Source of the DNA: Thermococcus sp. 4557
Lineage (GTDB): Archaea; Methanobacteriota_B; Thermococci; Thermococcales; Thermococcaceae
DNA length: 64,000 bases
Direction of reading: 5' to 3'
NCBI RefSeq assembly: GCF_000221185.1
Contig: NC_015865.1
Location: forward strand, 434,001-498,000
The number at the start of each line of letters is the position of its first letter. Within the stretch, counting starts at the first letter, position 1. The position numbers and the translations under genes were made by a program. Of this stretch, positions 31,909 through 40,328 are shown one piece after another. The notes beneath the pieces are model-generated. The model saw only the letters and a program-made list of their open reading frames with translations, made no database searches and was not told the DNA's origin.

Positions 31909-33786
31909 ATGAAAAAGACCGCGGTTTTGCTCATGGCCCTGCTCATCGGAGCGGTCGTGGCGTCCGGATGCCTGGGCGGTGGAACAGCTGAAACGGGCAC
32001 CACGACGGTTCCCGAAACATCGAGCTCACCGGGTACTTCGGAGACCACCACGAGCTCACCAGCTCAAACTGGAACGACCACGCCTACGCCCATTGAGACC
32101 GAAAAGCCGCACTACCCAATAACCGTAACGGACTTCGCCAACAGAACCCTAACGATTGAGAAAGCCCCCGAGCGCGTCGTGACGCTGGCCCCGAGCATCA
32201 CTGAGGACCTCTACTACCTCGACCTCTTTGACAGAGTCGTTGGGGTTACGGACTTCGATGATTTTCCAGCGGGAGTTGTCAACGTCACCCGCGTGGGAGG
32301 CTACGGTCAGTACGCCAACCTTGAAGTGATAGCATCGCTCAACCCAGACCTGATACTGGTGGACAGTTACTCCATGACGATCCTCGAAGACCTCCAGAGG
32401 ATAGCCCCGGTTCTCGTTGTTGATCCACACAGCATCGACGACATCCCAAGGGCCCTTGACCTCCTGGGAGCGGTGTTCAACGCGGAAGAGGGTGCCAGGA
32501 AGGCGACGGCGGAGTTCGAAGCAAAGATAAACACGATAAACTCCGCCGTTAAGGATGAACCCCGTGTGAGCGTTTTCTACGTGGTCTGGAACAACCCGCT
32601 CATGACCGCCGGCGGCGGAACCTTCATCAGCGACGTCATAGAACTGGCCGGTGGGGAGAACATTTTCAACGATACGACCGGCTGGCCGACCGTGAGTCCG
32701 GAGCAGGTCATAGAGAGGAACCCCGACGTGGTGCTCCTCACACCACACTGCGGCATGAGCGTTCAGGACGTTTACAGCGGCCCCCTCGCGGGCATAAAGG
32801 CGGCTCAGGATGGAAAAATCTACGTCATCGAGAACGAGAACGACCTCATCCACCCGAGTCCCCGCGTTGTCCTTGGACTCGAGGCGGTTGCGAGGCTCCT
32901 TCACCCGGACGCCTTTAAAGTGAACTACCCGCTCACGGTCACGGACTTCGCGGGAAGGACCGTCACAGTCGACAAGGAGCCGGAGAGGATAGTCACCCTC
33001 GCGCCCAGCATAACGGAGAGCCTGTTCTATATAGGTGCAGGAGGCAAGGTCGTCGGAGTGACCGACTACGATGACTTCCCGCCGGTAGTGGAGAACATAA
33101 CCCGTGTGGGCGGCTACGGAAAGTACGCCAACCTTGAGGCCATAGCCGCACTGGAGCCGGACCTCATCGTGGTGGACGGGTTCTCCATGGATATACTGGA
33201 TGGCCTGGAGAGGATAGCCCCCGTCGTTGTGATTGACCCCAAGAACATCACCGCGATCTACAGCGCCCTTGAGCTCCTTGGAAAGATAACCAACCGCGAG
33301 GAAGGGGCCAGGGCAGCGGTGGCGGACATGCAGGCGACGGTCGGCTACGTCACCTCAACCGTGGCGGGAGGGTCGAGGCCCAGGACGTTCTTCATCCTCA
33401 GCTACTACAACGGCTACTGGACGGCCGGAGCGGGAACCTTCGTCAACGACCTCATAACCCTTGCCGGCGGTGAAAACATCTTCAACGACGTCAGCGGCTG
33501 GGGAGCCGCGAGCGAGGAGCAGATAATCGCCAGGAACCCGGAGGTCATAATAATCTCGCCGAATGCGGGAATAAGTCCGAAGGACCTCTGCTCCGGGCCG
33601 CTCTCCGAGGTGGACGCGGTCAAGAACGGGCGTGTTTACGTCCTCAGCGACGAGAACCTCGTCGTCAGACCGGGCCCCAGGATAATGCACGGGCTTGAGG
33701 AGATAGCGGAGTACCTCCACCCGGAGGCCTTCAGTTTCCAGCCGCAGCCGCTCGTCTGCAACGCGACTGCCTCGGCCTCCGGCTGA
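31909..33786 (+). CDS. lipoprotein with two fused Fe3+/cobalamin-type binding domains
   Basis: 625 residues from the ATG at 31909. A signal peptide ends in the lipobox VASGC (C about 22), followed by a Thr/Ser-rich linker to about residue 65. Two full BtuF/FepB-type periplasmic-binding domains (PF01497) follow: the first from YPITVTDFANRTLTI, the second from YPLTVTDFAGRTVTV near residue 345. Both have ERVVTLAPSITE or ERIVTLAPSITE, RVGGYG-(Q/K)-YANLE and AGGENIFND. One binding site each is expected for iron chelates or corrinoids. No permease or ATPase gene is adjacent. Internal duplication is clear. Confidence 0.88.
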   Translation: MKKTAVLLMALLIGAVVASGCLGGGTAETGTTTVPETSSSPGTSETTTSSPAQTGTTTPTPIETEKPHYPITVTDFANRTLTIEKAPERVVTLAPSITEDLYYLDLFDRVVGVTDFDDFPAGVVNVTRVGGYGQYANLEVIASLNPDLILVDSYSMTILEDLQRIAPVLVVDPHSIDDIPRALDLLGAVFNAEEGARKATAEFEAKINTINSAVKDEPRVSVFYVVWNNPLMTAGGGTFISDVIELAGGENIFNDTTGWPTVSPEQVIERNPDVVLLTPHCGMSVQDVYSGPLAGIKAAQDGKIYVIENENDLIHPSPRVVLGLEAVARLLHPDAFKVNYPLTVTDFAGRTVTVDKEPERIVTLAPSITESLFYIGAGGKVVGVTDYDDFPPVVENITRVGGYGKYANLEAIAALEPDLIVVDGFSMDILDGLERIAPVVVIDPKNITAIYSALELLGKITNREEGARAAVADMQATVGYVTSTVAGGSRPRTFFILSYYNGYWTAGAGTFVNDLITLAGGENIFNDVSGWGAASEEQIIARNPEVIIISPNAGISPKDLCSGPLSEVDAVKNGRVYVLSDENLVVRPGPRIMHGLEEIAEYLHPEAFSFQPQPLVCNATASASG

Positions 33787-33852
33787 GTTTTCATTTTTCT
33801 TTTCTGGGCAACCGTTAAAAGGTTCCCTCCCCCATTTTCTCCGGGTGGGAGC

Positions 33853-34029
33853 ATGGAGCGAAAGACGTTCTACAGGATTTTGCTGGTCATCGTTCTCGTC
33901 CTGACCGTCGTCTATACCCTGGGGATAATGGGCGTCATACCGTTCCGGTGGAGCTACTACATCACCATCTTTATGATAATCCTGTTCTTTTACCTGAAGC
34001 TGGATAAGATGTCGAGGGGAGAGCCCTAG
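33853..34029 (+). CDS. small membrane protein, 58 residues
   Basis: A short gene after the tandem binding protein, ATG preceded by GGGTGGGAGC and a TATA-like CGTTAAAAGG. The product has two hydrophobic helices, FYRILLVIVLVLTVVYTLG and YYITIFMIILFFYLKL, joined by MGVIPFRWS. It starts MERK and ends KMSRGEP. Codon use and the ribosome binding site argue for a real gene. I do not recognise the family. Confidence 0.6.
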   Translation: MERKTFYRILLVIVLVLTVVYTLGIMGVIPFRWSYYITIFMIILFFYLKLDKMSRGEP

Positions 34030-34133
34030 TACATGCTCAAACCGGCGATTTTTCTCTTTCGCAAACCTCACCCTTCAGGACGGGGAGGAGGTCAGAGACT
34101 CTCAAAAGAGAAAGTAACATTAAGAACGGAGCG

Positions 34134-34964
34134 TTAGAACATGCACATCATGTTCCTCTGAGCTCGGGCGAGCTTCTCTCTGGCTCCATTGATCACTTCC
34201 CCAATAAACGAGGAACCATCCCTAACTTCGATATAGCCGCGTTTTTTGGCATTTTTTATAAGCTCATCCGCCTTTTTATTCCTGGCGAGGAGTATCGTCC
34301 AACCCGGTTTCGTCTCAATGACCCCTGCGGAGATATCACTCCAGCTGCCTGTATAATCCGTACATACCAAACAGCCGACTTGAAGATACCGGTAGATTTC
34401 CCCAATCGGGAGCTTCAGAACTCCCCCGGGATGATAAACCTCTATAATATTCCCTTTAATGGACACGTCCCTCACGTCTCGTCCCTTTATGCCGTGATTC
34501 AGGTACAGATAGTTTATGAAGGTCTCAAAGGCAAAGGTGCCCATGCAGAACAGGCTTATGATGTATTCAATTCTCTCACCGAAGTCCGTCTCCAGCATTG
34601 GAAAGTCCCTCATCTGGCCAAAGAACTGTGCCTGGCAGGGCAAACAGACCACGGCAACTTGGTTGAGGTTATTCTCCTCTATTTTTGTCTTTATCCTGGA
34701 TGCAAAGGGCACAATGCTCCATTTATTGCCCACCGTTGCCAGGAGTTCTTTCCTGCTCCTTGCAACCACGGCTTTACCCTCAAGTCCGTTGGTTCTCTTT
34801 GCAGTGACAACACCGTCTATAATGCCCTCGTCAAGGGCATAGTTCAGAATGGCGGTCACGGCACCGCCGCTTGCCACTTTTGTGTTGAGGACTTCCCTAT
34901 CAGTCGCCCTGGCGAGGTAAATGTTGAGTACGTGCCCCACGAAGGAGTCAGTAACGTTGATCAT
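34134..34964 (-). CDS. frhB: FrhB-like flavoprotein subunit of the Frh-type hydrogenase
   Basis: 276 residues from the ATG at 34964, with a perfect GGAGGTGG. It belongs to the coenzyme F420 hydrogenase/dehydrogenase beta family: ASGGAVTAILNYALDEGIIDG at the N-terminus, CLPCQAQFFG in the middle and GCLVCTDYTGSWSDIS for the iron-sulfur and flavin region. In methanogens this subunit hands electrons to F420. Thermococcus are not known to use F420, so the partner is probably different (a thioredoxin-reductase link has been described for a T. onnurineus FrhAGB). It overlaps frhG by 17 bases. Confidence 0.88.
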   Translation of the reverse strand: MINVTDSFVGHVLNIYLARATDREVLNTKVASGGAVTAILNYALDEGIIDGVVTAKRTNGLEGKAVVARSRKELLATVGNKWSIVPFASRIKTKIEENNLNQVAVVCLPCQAQFFGQMRDFPMLETDFGERIEYIISLFCMGTFAFETFINYLYLNHGIKGRDVRDVSIKGNIIEVYHPGGVLKLPIGEIYRYLQVGCLVCTDYTGSWSDISAGVIETKPGWTILLARNKKADELIKNAKKRGYIEVRDGSSFIGEVINGAREKLARAQRNMMCMF

Positions 34965-35640
34965 CAGAACCACCTCCAAGTGTTAAAATCTGAGTGGCTC
35001 GGGGACATCGAATATAGCACGTCCCGCAACGTATGCACCTCTCCTGGACGAGATTTGGCCGTTTATCTACCAGCTTGAGGGCATGGGTGGGACAGGATAG
35101 TTCGCATGCCCCGCAGCCGATGCAGAGGCCGGTAAGTACCACATCATCCAAAAGGTCAAAACCGCTTAGTTTCTTTATACTCCCGCAAATTCTGAAAAGC
35201 TCCAGTCTTCGTTCGTCCTCGTTGAGATAAAATCTGAAAAATGACTGGAGCATCAGCGGCGCTGGAGGACAGCCCGGAATGGAGTAATCAACCTTTATAA
35301 TGCTGTTTATTGGCTGAAAGCTCCTGTGGTCTGGCCGGGGGTCTTGACCACCGCGACAGAAGCGCAGGATTCCACCGAATGCGGCACACGAGCCGTAGGC
35401 AACGACAACATCGGAGATTTCTCTGATATATTTGAGTTTATCCAGTATTTCCCTTTCGTTCACGCACACTCCTCCGGTGATGACAGCAACGTCGTAGCCG
35501 TCCGATTGGGGGTACCTGTCCACCATATACGGAGTGTCCAGTTCAACGATATCCCTGATTTCAGGGTATGCGCGCACGATGCTCACGCTGCATCCGGCAC
35601 ATCCACCAAAATCCCTGTGGAGAACATTAATCTTTTCCAT
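34948..35640 (-). CDS. frhG: FrhG-like small subunit of the Frh-type hydrogenase
   Basis: 230 residues, ATG after GGTGAG. The [NiFe]-hydrogenase small-subunit motifs are CAGCSVS (C14, C17), GSCAAFGG and IPGCPPAP, which ligate the proximal 4Fe-4S cluster. The C-terminus adds two 4Fe-4S ferredoxin motifs, CIGCGACELSCP and CIRCGTCYIRCP. It moves electrons from the NiFe site toward the flavin subunit. The gene order is frhA-frhG-frhB. Confidence 0.92.
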   Translation of the reverse strand: MEKINVLHRDFGGCAGCSVSIVRAYPEIRDIVELDTPYMVDRYPQSDGYDVAVITGGVCVNEREILDKLKYIREISDVVVAYGSCAAFGGILRFCRGGQDPRPDHRSFQPINSIIKVDYSIPGCPPAPLMLQSFFRFYLNEDERRLELFRICGSIKKLSGFDLLDDVVLTGLCIGCGACELSCPTHALKLVDKRPNLVQERCIRCGTCYIRCPRATQILTLGGGSDDQRY

Positions 35641-35644
35641 GGTC

Positions 35645-36823
35645 TCACCGCCTCAGCCTGGCAACGTGTGTTGTACACGGAATGCAGGGGTCATAAAGCC
35701 TCACAACGGTCTCAGCAGCTTCAACACTTAACCCCTTTACGGATTCTTCCATAACGGGGATATTGAACATCGTGGGGACAACTATCCTCGAATAGAGTGT
35801 CCTTCCCTCCTCTCCCAGTTCAACAATATGCACCAAAGTTCCCCTCGGGGCCTCGTAGACACCGACACCCTTACCCGGTCCAAAAACAATGTTCTGGTTC
35901 CTGAACGGCTCCTTCATATCAAGGGAATCCAGGATACTGCTCAATCTATGGAGTGCAATGCTGACGTCATCAACCCTCGCAGTGTGGAGGCCGTAGAGCG
36001 TTGAATAGCTCTTTTCCCTGTAGGTACTCAACCTGGCCCTGGGGCCAACTTCAACGGGTTTTCCCTTGTACATCGCTATCATGGTAGTCGATTCCTTGGA
36101 GCCGGGGTTATCTTTCCGGAATTCGTAGTATGGAATCAGCTTTATCTTACGAACATCGATGTTGAATCTATCACCGTAGAAGAGTCCGCTGGATAGATAT
36201 CGGTTATCGAGTTTCCTTTCCCTCAACTCCATCGCGACATCGGTTTGAATGTCCTCGTCAACCAGCAGGTGTGCCAGCTCATCCCACGAGCGAAGCATCT
36301 TGGGTAGTCTGGCCTTAAGGTTATTGAACACGCTCCACTTGGGGACGGGATTTATGCCCCCAACCGTGAGATTGGGTGGATGGGTCATGGCCCCCCCGAG
36401 TTTTAGCAGAAAGTCGCCGATTTTTGCGTGGAAATCAATCAGTCTGAGGATTAAATTCTCCCGCTCTTCAGGCACTACCAAGTCAGGAACCACCATGAGG
36501 AATTCGAGTAGATGACTCTGAATCCTGTTGATGAGCCCAAGTGCCTCCCTCAGGAGCACTCCATTTTTAGGGGGCTTCACACCAATTGCATCTTCTATGG
36601 CCTCCGCCGCGGCTATGCCATGGGAGGCGTGGCACAGACCACATATTCTCATGACGGCCCCCACAACGAAGAACGGGCTCTTCCCGACGACCATTTTTTC
36701 AAATCCCCTGACTGGGGCGGTGGATATGAAAAGGGCATCCTGGACTTCTCCCCCCTCCTCGTACATTATAAGTTTTGCATCCCCGGATACTCGACAGACT
36801 TTGCCGAGTTCAATTTCCCCCAA
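35645..36823 (-). CDS. frhA: FrhA-like [NiFe] hydrogenase large subunit
   Basis: 392 residues from a TTG at 36823, which has GGGGGA 6 bases upstream; the predicted transcript start near 36845 rules out the longer reading. Nickel ligands are RICGLCHASH near the N-terminus and DPCIPCTTH at the C-terminus. The last residues, VARLRR, are close to the end, where maturation cleavage after His would occur; the protease gene at 58863 could act here. The family is cytoplasmic and interconverts H2 with an electron carrier. Confidence 0.9.
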   Translation of the reverse strand: MGEIELGKVCRVSGDAKLIMYEEGGEVQDALFISTAPVRGFEKMVVGKSPFFVVGAVMRICGLCHASHGIAAAEAIEDAIGVKPPKNGVLLREALGLINRIQSHLLEFLMVVPDLVVPEERENLILRLIDFHAKIGDFLLKLGGAMTHPPNLTVGGINPVPKWSVFNNLKARLPKMLRSWDELAHLLVDEDIQTDVAMELRERKLDNRYLSSGLFYGDRFNIDVRKIKLIPYYEFRKDNPGSKESTTMIAMYKGKPVEVGPRARLSTYREKSYSTLYGLHTARVDDVSIALHRLSSILDSLDMKEPFRNQNIVFGPGKGVGVYEAPRGTLVHIVELGEEGRTLYSRIVVPTMFNIPVMEESVKGLSVEAAETVVRLYDPCIPCTTHVARLRR

Positions 36824-36865
36824 AATGATCTCCCCCGATTTCCTTCTCAATTCGACCTGCAAACA

Positions 36866-36897
36866 AGCCAATAAAAAGATTTTTTGAACCAAAGGTT
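36866..36897 (-). promoter_or_regulatory. frhA promoter with SurR-like box
   Basis: TATA-like CTTTTTATTGG (about 36868-36878) with AACCTTTGGTT at 36887-36897 (AAC-N5-GTT). On the plus strand the flanking half is TTT instead of GTT, one mismatch from the extended SurR pattern GTT-N3-AAC-N5-GTT. Position upstream of the TATA would suit an activator. Confidence 0.45.
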
Positions 36898-36970
36898 AAA
36901 AATGAAATACTTATGATGCATATAGAACCTAAAAATGATTAAATCAAAAGGGGTAAAAGAAAGCGTCTCC

Positions 36971-38191
36971 TCAGCTTCTGCCGATAGGGTAAAGCGAATC
37001 ACGGTAGATGGCCGCTATTCTCTCCTTGGTAGCCTCCACCGGGGCCATGGAGAGGAGCAGGTCAAGGCTCGGGGTCGTCATGGCCAGCTGGGTTAGCTTG
37101 TCAACATCTCCCTCGGTGAACCCAACATCCGCGAGCTTTTCAGTGATGCCGATGCTGAAGAGCCACTCCTCCACTCTCCTGGCGACGAGTTCCACCTCTC
37201 CCGGGACACCTTTGGCCTCGGGGACGAGCGGCCTGTACACCTCGGCGAGTATCTTCGCGGTGGCGGGGTAGATGTGCCTGATTACCGCCGGAAGAAGCAT
37301 TGCAAGACCAAGGCCGTGGGGCAGATCCGGCTTGACTGCGCTCAGTGGGTGCTCAAGGGCGTGCGTAAAGTGAAGCAGACCATTGTCGAAGCTTATTCCA
37401 GCTATGGCGGAGGCGTAGAGCAGTGCGTACCTGGCCTGAAGGTTGTCCGGATGATTGAGGGCCTCGGGGAGATAGGTAAATATCAGCCTCGCAGCCTCCT
37501 TGGCGAGAAGTATTGAATATGGAGTAGCTACCTTGGTTGTGGCGGCTTCGGTGATGTGATTGAGTGCATCGATGGTCACGTACAGGGTCTGTTCCGGAGG
37601 AAGCTTTGTCGTTAGTGCGGGGTCATCGATTGCGTAAAGGGGGTAGATGCAGTCGTAAGCTATGGCCGGCTTGTACTCCTTCTCAGGAATCGAAGCCACC
37701 GCGAACCTGTCAACCTCGGTTCCGGTCCCATGGGTTGTGTTTATTGCTATTATCGGCTTGGCCTTTACCGGGGTAAACCTGAACTCGTAGAGGTCTCTGG
37801 CGGTCTTGTCCGGGTACTCCAGCAGAATCGCAACACTCTTGGCGCTATCGATAGGGCTGCCGCCGCCTATGCCTATGACGGCCTGAGCCCCAAACTCCCT
37901 TCCCATCTCAGCCGCCTCATCGATCATGTCAACCGTTGGGTTGGCTCCCACCTTGTCGTAATGAACGTACTCAACGCCATTTTCTTCGAGGGCAGGCCTG
38001 ACAACGTCCCATGCGCCGCACTTCTTGTAGGAACTCTTTCCGGTGACGAGGATAACCTTGTCCACGCCCTTTCCCTTAAGCTCCCGGACAATATCGTTAA
38101 ACTTGTGTATGGCGCACAGACCGAAGTAGTTGGTTGTTTTGCACCTCATCTCGAAGATCTGATTTACCGGGACGTGGGATTCCCACACCAT
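36971..38191 (-). CDS. iron-containing alcohol dehydrogenase
   Basis: 406 residues from the ATG at 38191 (GGAGG upstream). The NAD(P)-binding GGGSPIDSAK and TTHGTGTEVDRF are typical of group III ADH. Iron ligands are an aspartate and histidines, seen as TIDALNHITEA, FTHALEHPL and LPHGLG. The length equals that of well-studied Thermococcus iron ADHs, which reduce aldehydes with NADPH and so dispose of excess reductant. It is alone in its unit, with an exact SurR-like box upstream. Confidence 0.92.
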   Translation of the reverse strand: MVWESHVPVNQIFEMRCKTTNYFGLCAIHKFNDIVRELKGKGVDKVILVTGKSSYKKCGAWDVVRPALEENGVEYVHYDKVGANPTVDMIDEAAEMGREFGAQAVIGIGGGSPIDSAKSVAILLEYPDKTARDLYEFRFTPVKAKPIIAINTTHGTGTEVDRFAVASIPEKEYKPAIAYDCIYPLYAIDDPALTTKLPPEQTLYVTIDALNHITEAATTKVATPYSILLAKEAARLIFTYLPEALNHPDNLQARYALLYASAIAGISFDNGLLHFTHALEHPLSAVKPDLPHGLGLAMLLPAVIRHIYPATAKILAEVYRPLVPEAKGVPGEVELVARRVEEWLFSIGITEKLADVGFTEGDVDKLTQLAMTTPSLDLLLSMAPVEATKERIAAIYRDSLYPIGRS

Positions 38192-38230
38192 CGTGGACCC
38201 TCCAAATGTGCTCATTCGTATGTAGTAGAC

Positions 38231-38243
38231 GCCCAATAAAAGG
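38231..38243 (-). promoter_or_regulatory. TATA box of the iron ADH gene
   Basis: CCTTTTATTGGG on the minus strand predicts a start near 38212. The surrounding 250 bases (38192-38441) are strikingly AT-rich relative to the coding DNA and contain no other gene. Confidence 0.5.
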
Positions 38244-38265
38244 TTTTTTTGGACCAAATGTATAC

Positions 38266-38282
38266 AACCCTAAGTTTGTAAC
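38266..38282 (-). promoter_or_regulatory. exact extended SurR-type site before the iron ADH
   Basis: On the minus strand GTT-aca-AAC-ttagg-GTT matches GTT-N3-AAC-N5-GTT at every defined base. SurR is the sulfur- and redox-responsive regulator of Thermococcales. The site is about 25 bases upstream of the TATA box. Confidence 0.6.
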
Positions 38283-38441
38283 TTAAGGTGTGATATTTGG
38301 ACATATAATCGCAATATTCGAACGTTTAATCGGAATAAACGCTTATAAATGTTACGACAATGTTGTCAGAAAGATATTTTGTTTTCCCAACCGGTTACCG
38401 GTAAATTGCATTGTTTAATCAAACAAATTAAAAACAGACCG

Positions 38442-38948
38442 CTAGAGCATTCTCCCCACCCCCTCCAGATTCATGGAGGATATCCTTTCTCTCGCTATCT
38501 TCTCCGCGGTTCTTCTCATTATCCTGTCCTCAATCTCCTCAGATTCGCCGAAGAATATTGCCTCGGCGGGGCACATTTCCCCGCACGCTGGCTCCATGCC
38601 CTCGGCCCTCCTCGCGGCGCACATGTCGCACTTGGTCACCACACGGATTCTGACGTTGAAGCTCGGAACTCCAAACGGGCAGACTGCAAGGCACATCAGA
38701 CAGCCTATGCACTTCCCGGGGTCTATTATCACCGCCCCCTCGTGGTCCTTATATATCGCTCCAACGGGACATATCTCAAGGCAGGGGGCCCTCTCACAGT
38801 GGCGGCAGTTTATGGGCACAGGAAGGCCCGAAACAGTGTAGTATATCCTTATGTTGGGCTTTCCATCGTGGATAAAATCACACACACCCTGGCAGGTTTC
38901 ACAGCCAATGCAGAGGCTGTAATCAACGTGGAGTATCTTCTTTGCCAC
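38442..38948 (-). CDS. polyferredoxin, HydN/HycB-like electron carrier
   Basis: 168 residues from GTG 38948, which has GAGGTGA upstream (38957 also possible). Four 4Fe-4S clusters are suggested by CIGCETCQGVC, NCRHCERAPCLEICP, CIGCLMCLAVCP and CDMC...ACGEMCP. It is the last gene of the large operon and probably feeds the adjacent flavoprotein. A paralogue with the same layout is at 51430-51924. Confidence 0.88.
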   Translation of the reverse strand: MAKKILHVDYSLCIGCETCQGVCDFIHDGKPNIRIYYTVSGLPVPINCRHCERAPCLEICPVGAIYKDHEGAVIIDPGKCIGCLMCLAVCPFGVPSFNVRIRVVTKCDMCAARRAEGMEPACGEMCPAEAIFFGESEEIEDRIMRRTAEKIARERISSMNLEGVGRML

Positions 38949-38949
38949 C

Positions 38950-40008
38950 TCACTCACCTCCCATCATCCACATGTGCATGCTTCTCGCGGCGTAGAGACC
39001 ATCTTTAACGGCCTGTCCTACTTTCGACGGGCCAGTAACGACGTCTCCCGCGGCAAATATGCCCTCAACACTCGTCATGTGTCTCCCATCCACGACCACT
39101 CTGCCCTTTTTGTCCCTGGCTATCTCCACGCCCTCGCCTGCAGGCGGTGTGGGGGTCTGTCCCACGGCAAATATGACGTAGTCAACCTCCAGCTTGAACT
39201 CCGAGCCTTCAACAGGCACCGGCCTCCTTCTTCCGCTCGCATCGGGCTCACCAAGCTCCATCCTGACCATCTCGACGGCCCTTACTTCTCCATCTCCTAT
39301 GATTCTGACGGGCATGGTTTTTTCGAGCCACTTAACCCCCCTCTGGATGAGCTGATTTATCTCATACGGGCCGGCAGGGGCTTCCTTTATGCTTCTCCGA
39401 TAGCTGAGGTACACCTCATCAGCCCCAAGGAGAACGCTCTCAAGGGCCGCGTCCACCGCCGTGTGTCCCGCACCAACAACGAGGATTTTCTTGCTCTCGG
39501 GATGTATTATGTCCGTCCACTCCATGTGTCCGAGCTTAGCGCTCTTTATTCTGAACAGGTATTCCAGCGCTGGATACACTCCCTGAAGTTCGGCGCCCTC
39601 AAGTTCGGGCGTCCATGGCTCCCAGGCCCCCGTGGCTATCAGCACCGCGTCGTAATTCTCCTTAAGCTCCGCTATGTGCACAGTCCTCTCAACGAACTCG
39701 TCTCCTGCCTCCTGTCCCCACTCCCCACAGACCACCTTGGTCCTGGGGAAAAACTTGACCTCGAAGAGATCCTTGAGCTCACCGCAGCCCTCCCTAACGC
39801 GGTATATCGGAATCCTGAACTCGGGGATTCCAAAGAGCATCAAACCCCCAGGCTCGGGGAGCTTGTCGTAGACGTGCACCTCGTGTCCCTGACAGACGAG
39901 GTAACCTGCAGCGCTCAAGCCGGCAGGACCGGCCCCCACTATGGCCACCTTCTTTCCGGTGGGCTCCGGCCGGGACTTGCACAGAAATGCAAACCGCATT
40001 CCGCTCAT
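38950..40008 (-). CDS. GltD-like FAD/NAD(P) oxidoreductase
   Basis: 352 residues, ATG with GGAGGTGG. Two Rossmann motifs are clear: VAIVGAGPAGLSAAGYL (FAD, residues about 21-37) and ILVVGAGHTAVDAALES (NAD(P), about 175-191). The C-terminal GIFAAGDVVTGPSKVGQAVKDG closes the FAD site. It resembles the small subunit of glutamate synthase and NfnL, but lacks the long N-terminal cluster domain. It likely passes electrons between NAD(P)H and the ferredoxin gene behind it. Confidence 0.88.
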   Translation of the reverse strand: MSGMRFAFLCKSRPEPTGKKVAIVGAGPAGLSAAGYLVCQGHEVHVYDKLPEPGGLMLFGIPEFRIPIYRVREGCGELKDLFEVKFFPRTKVVCGEWGQEAGDEFVERTVHIAELKENYDAVLIATGAWEPWTPELEGAELQGVYPALEYLFRIKSAKLGHMEWTDIIHPESKKILVVGAGHTAVDAALESVLLGADEVYLSYRRSIKEAPAGPYEINQLIQRGVKWLEKTMPVRIIGDGEVRAVEMVRMELGEPDASGRRRPVPVEGSEFKLEVDYVIFAVGQTPTPPAGEGVEIARDKKGRVVVDGRHMTSVEGIFAAGDVVTGPSKVGQAVKDGLYAARSMHMWMMGGE

Positions 40009-40328
40009 CTTTCCACCTCCGTAACGTCAATAAGCCTCAGGTTCCATACCGTCGGGTAGGCGCCTTTCATCTCCAGAGCCATCCCCATGACCTCTGAAAC
40101 AACTCCCGTGGGGTCATGAACAACCTTGACCTCTCCGAAGAGCTCGGGATGGAGGTTGTGGAGGGAATTTGCCGGCACCACAATCACGTCCAGTCCCCCC
40201 CACTTTTCTGCGGCATCGGCGAGTAGCTCCGCCTTGTCCCCCTCTTTCAAAACCACAAGCCATGTCTCGCCCAGGAGTGCAACCCCGAGCAGGTTTTCAC
40301 CGTAGTGCCTTCTGAACTCTCCAATCAT
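40005..40328 (-). CDS. conserved hypothetical protein of the hydrogenase operon
   Basis: 107 residues. It starts 1 base after the MnhD-like stop and ends in an overlap with the flavoprotein gene, so it is translated with both. The sequence has LLGVALLGETWLVVLKEGDK and WGGLDVIVVPANSLHNLHPELFGEV; a small soluble alpha/beta fold seems likely. I do not recognise the family. Confidence 0.65.
   Translation of the reverse strand: MIGEFRRHYGENLLGVALLGETWLVVLKEGDKAELLADAAEKWGGLDVIVVPANSLHNLHPELFGEVKVVHDPTGVVSEVMGMALEMKGAYPTVWNLRLIDVTEVER

Noticed and set aside
36824-36892. Longer frhA reading (MVQKIFLLACLQ...)
   Set aside because: The TATA box falls within it and no ribosome binding site precedes it.
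38258-38441. Possible origin or mobile-element remnant in the AT-rich gap before the iron ADH
   Set aside because: Short inverted repeats exist but no repeats of origin type, no transposase remnant and no target duplication; it looks like a promoter region.
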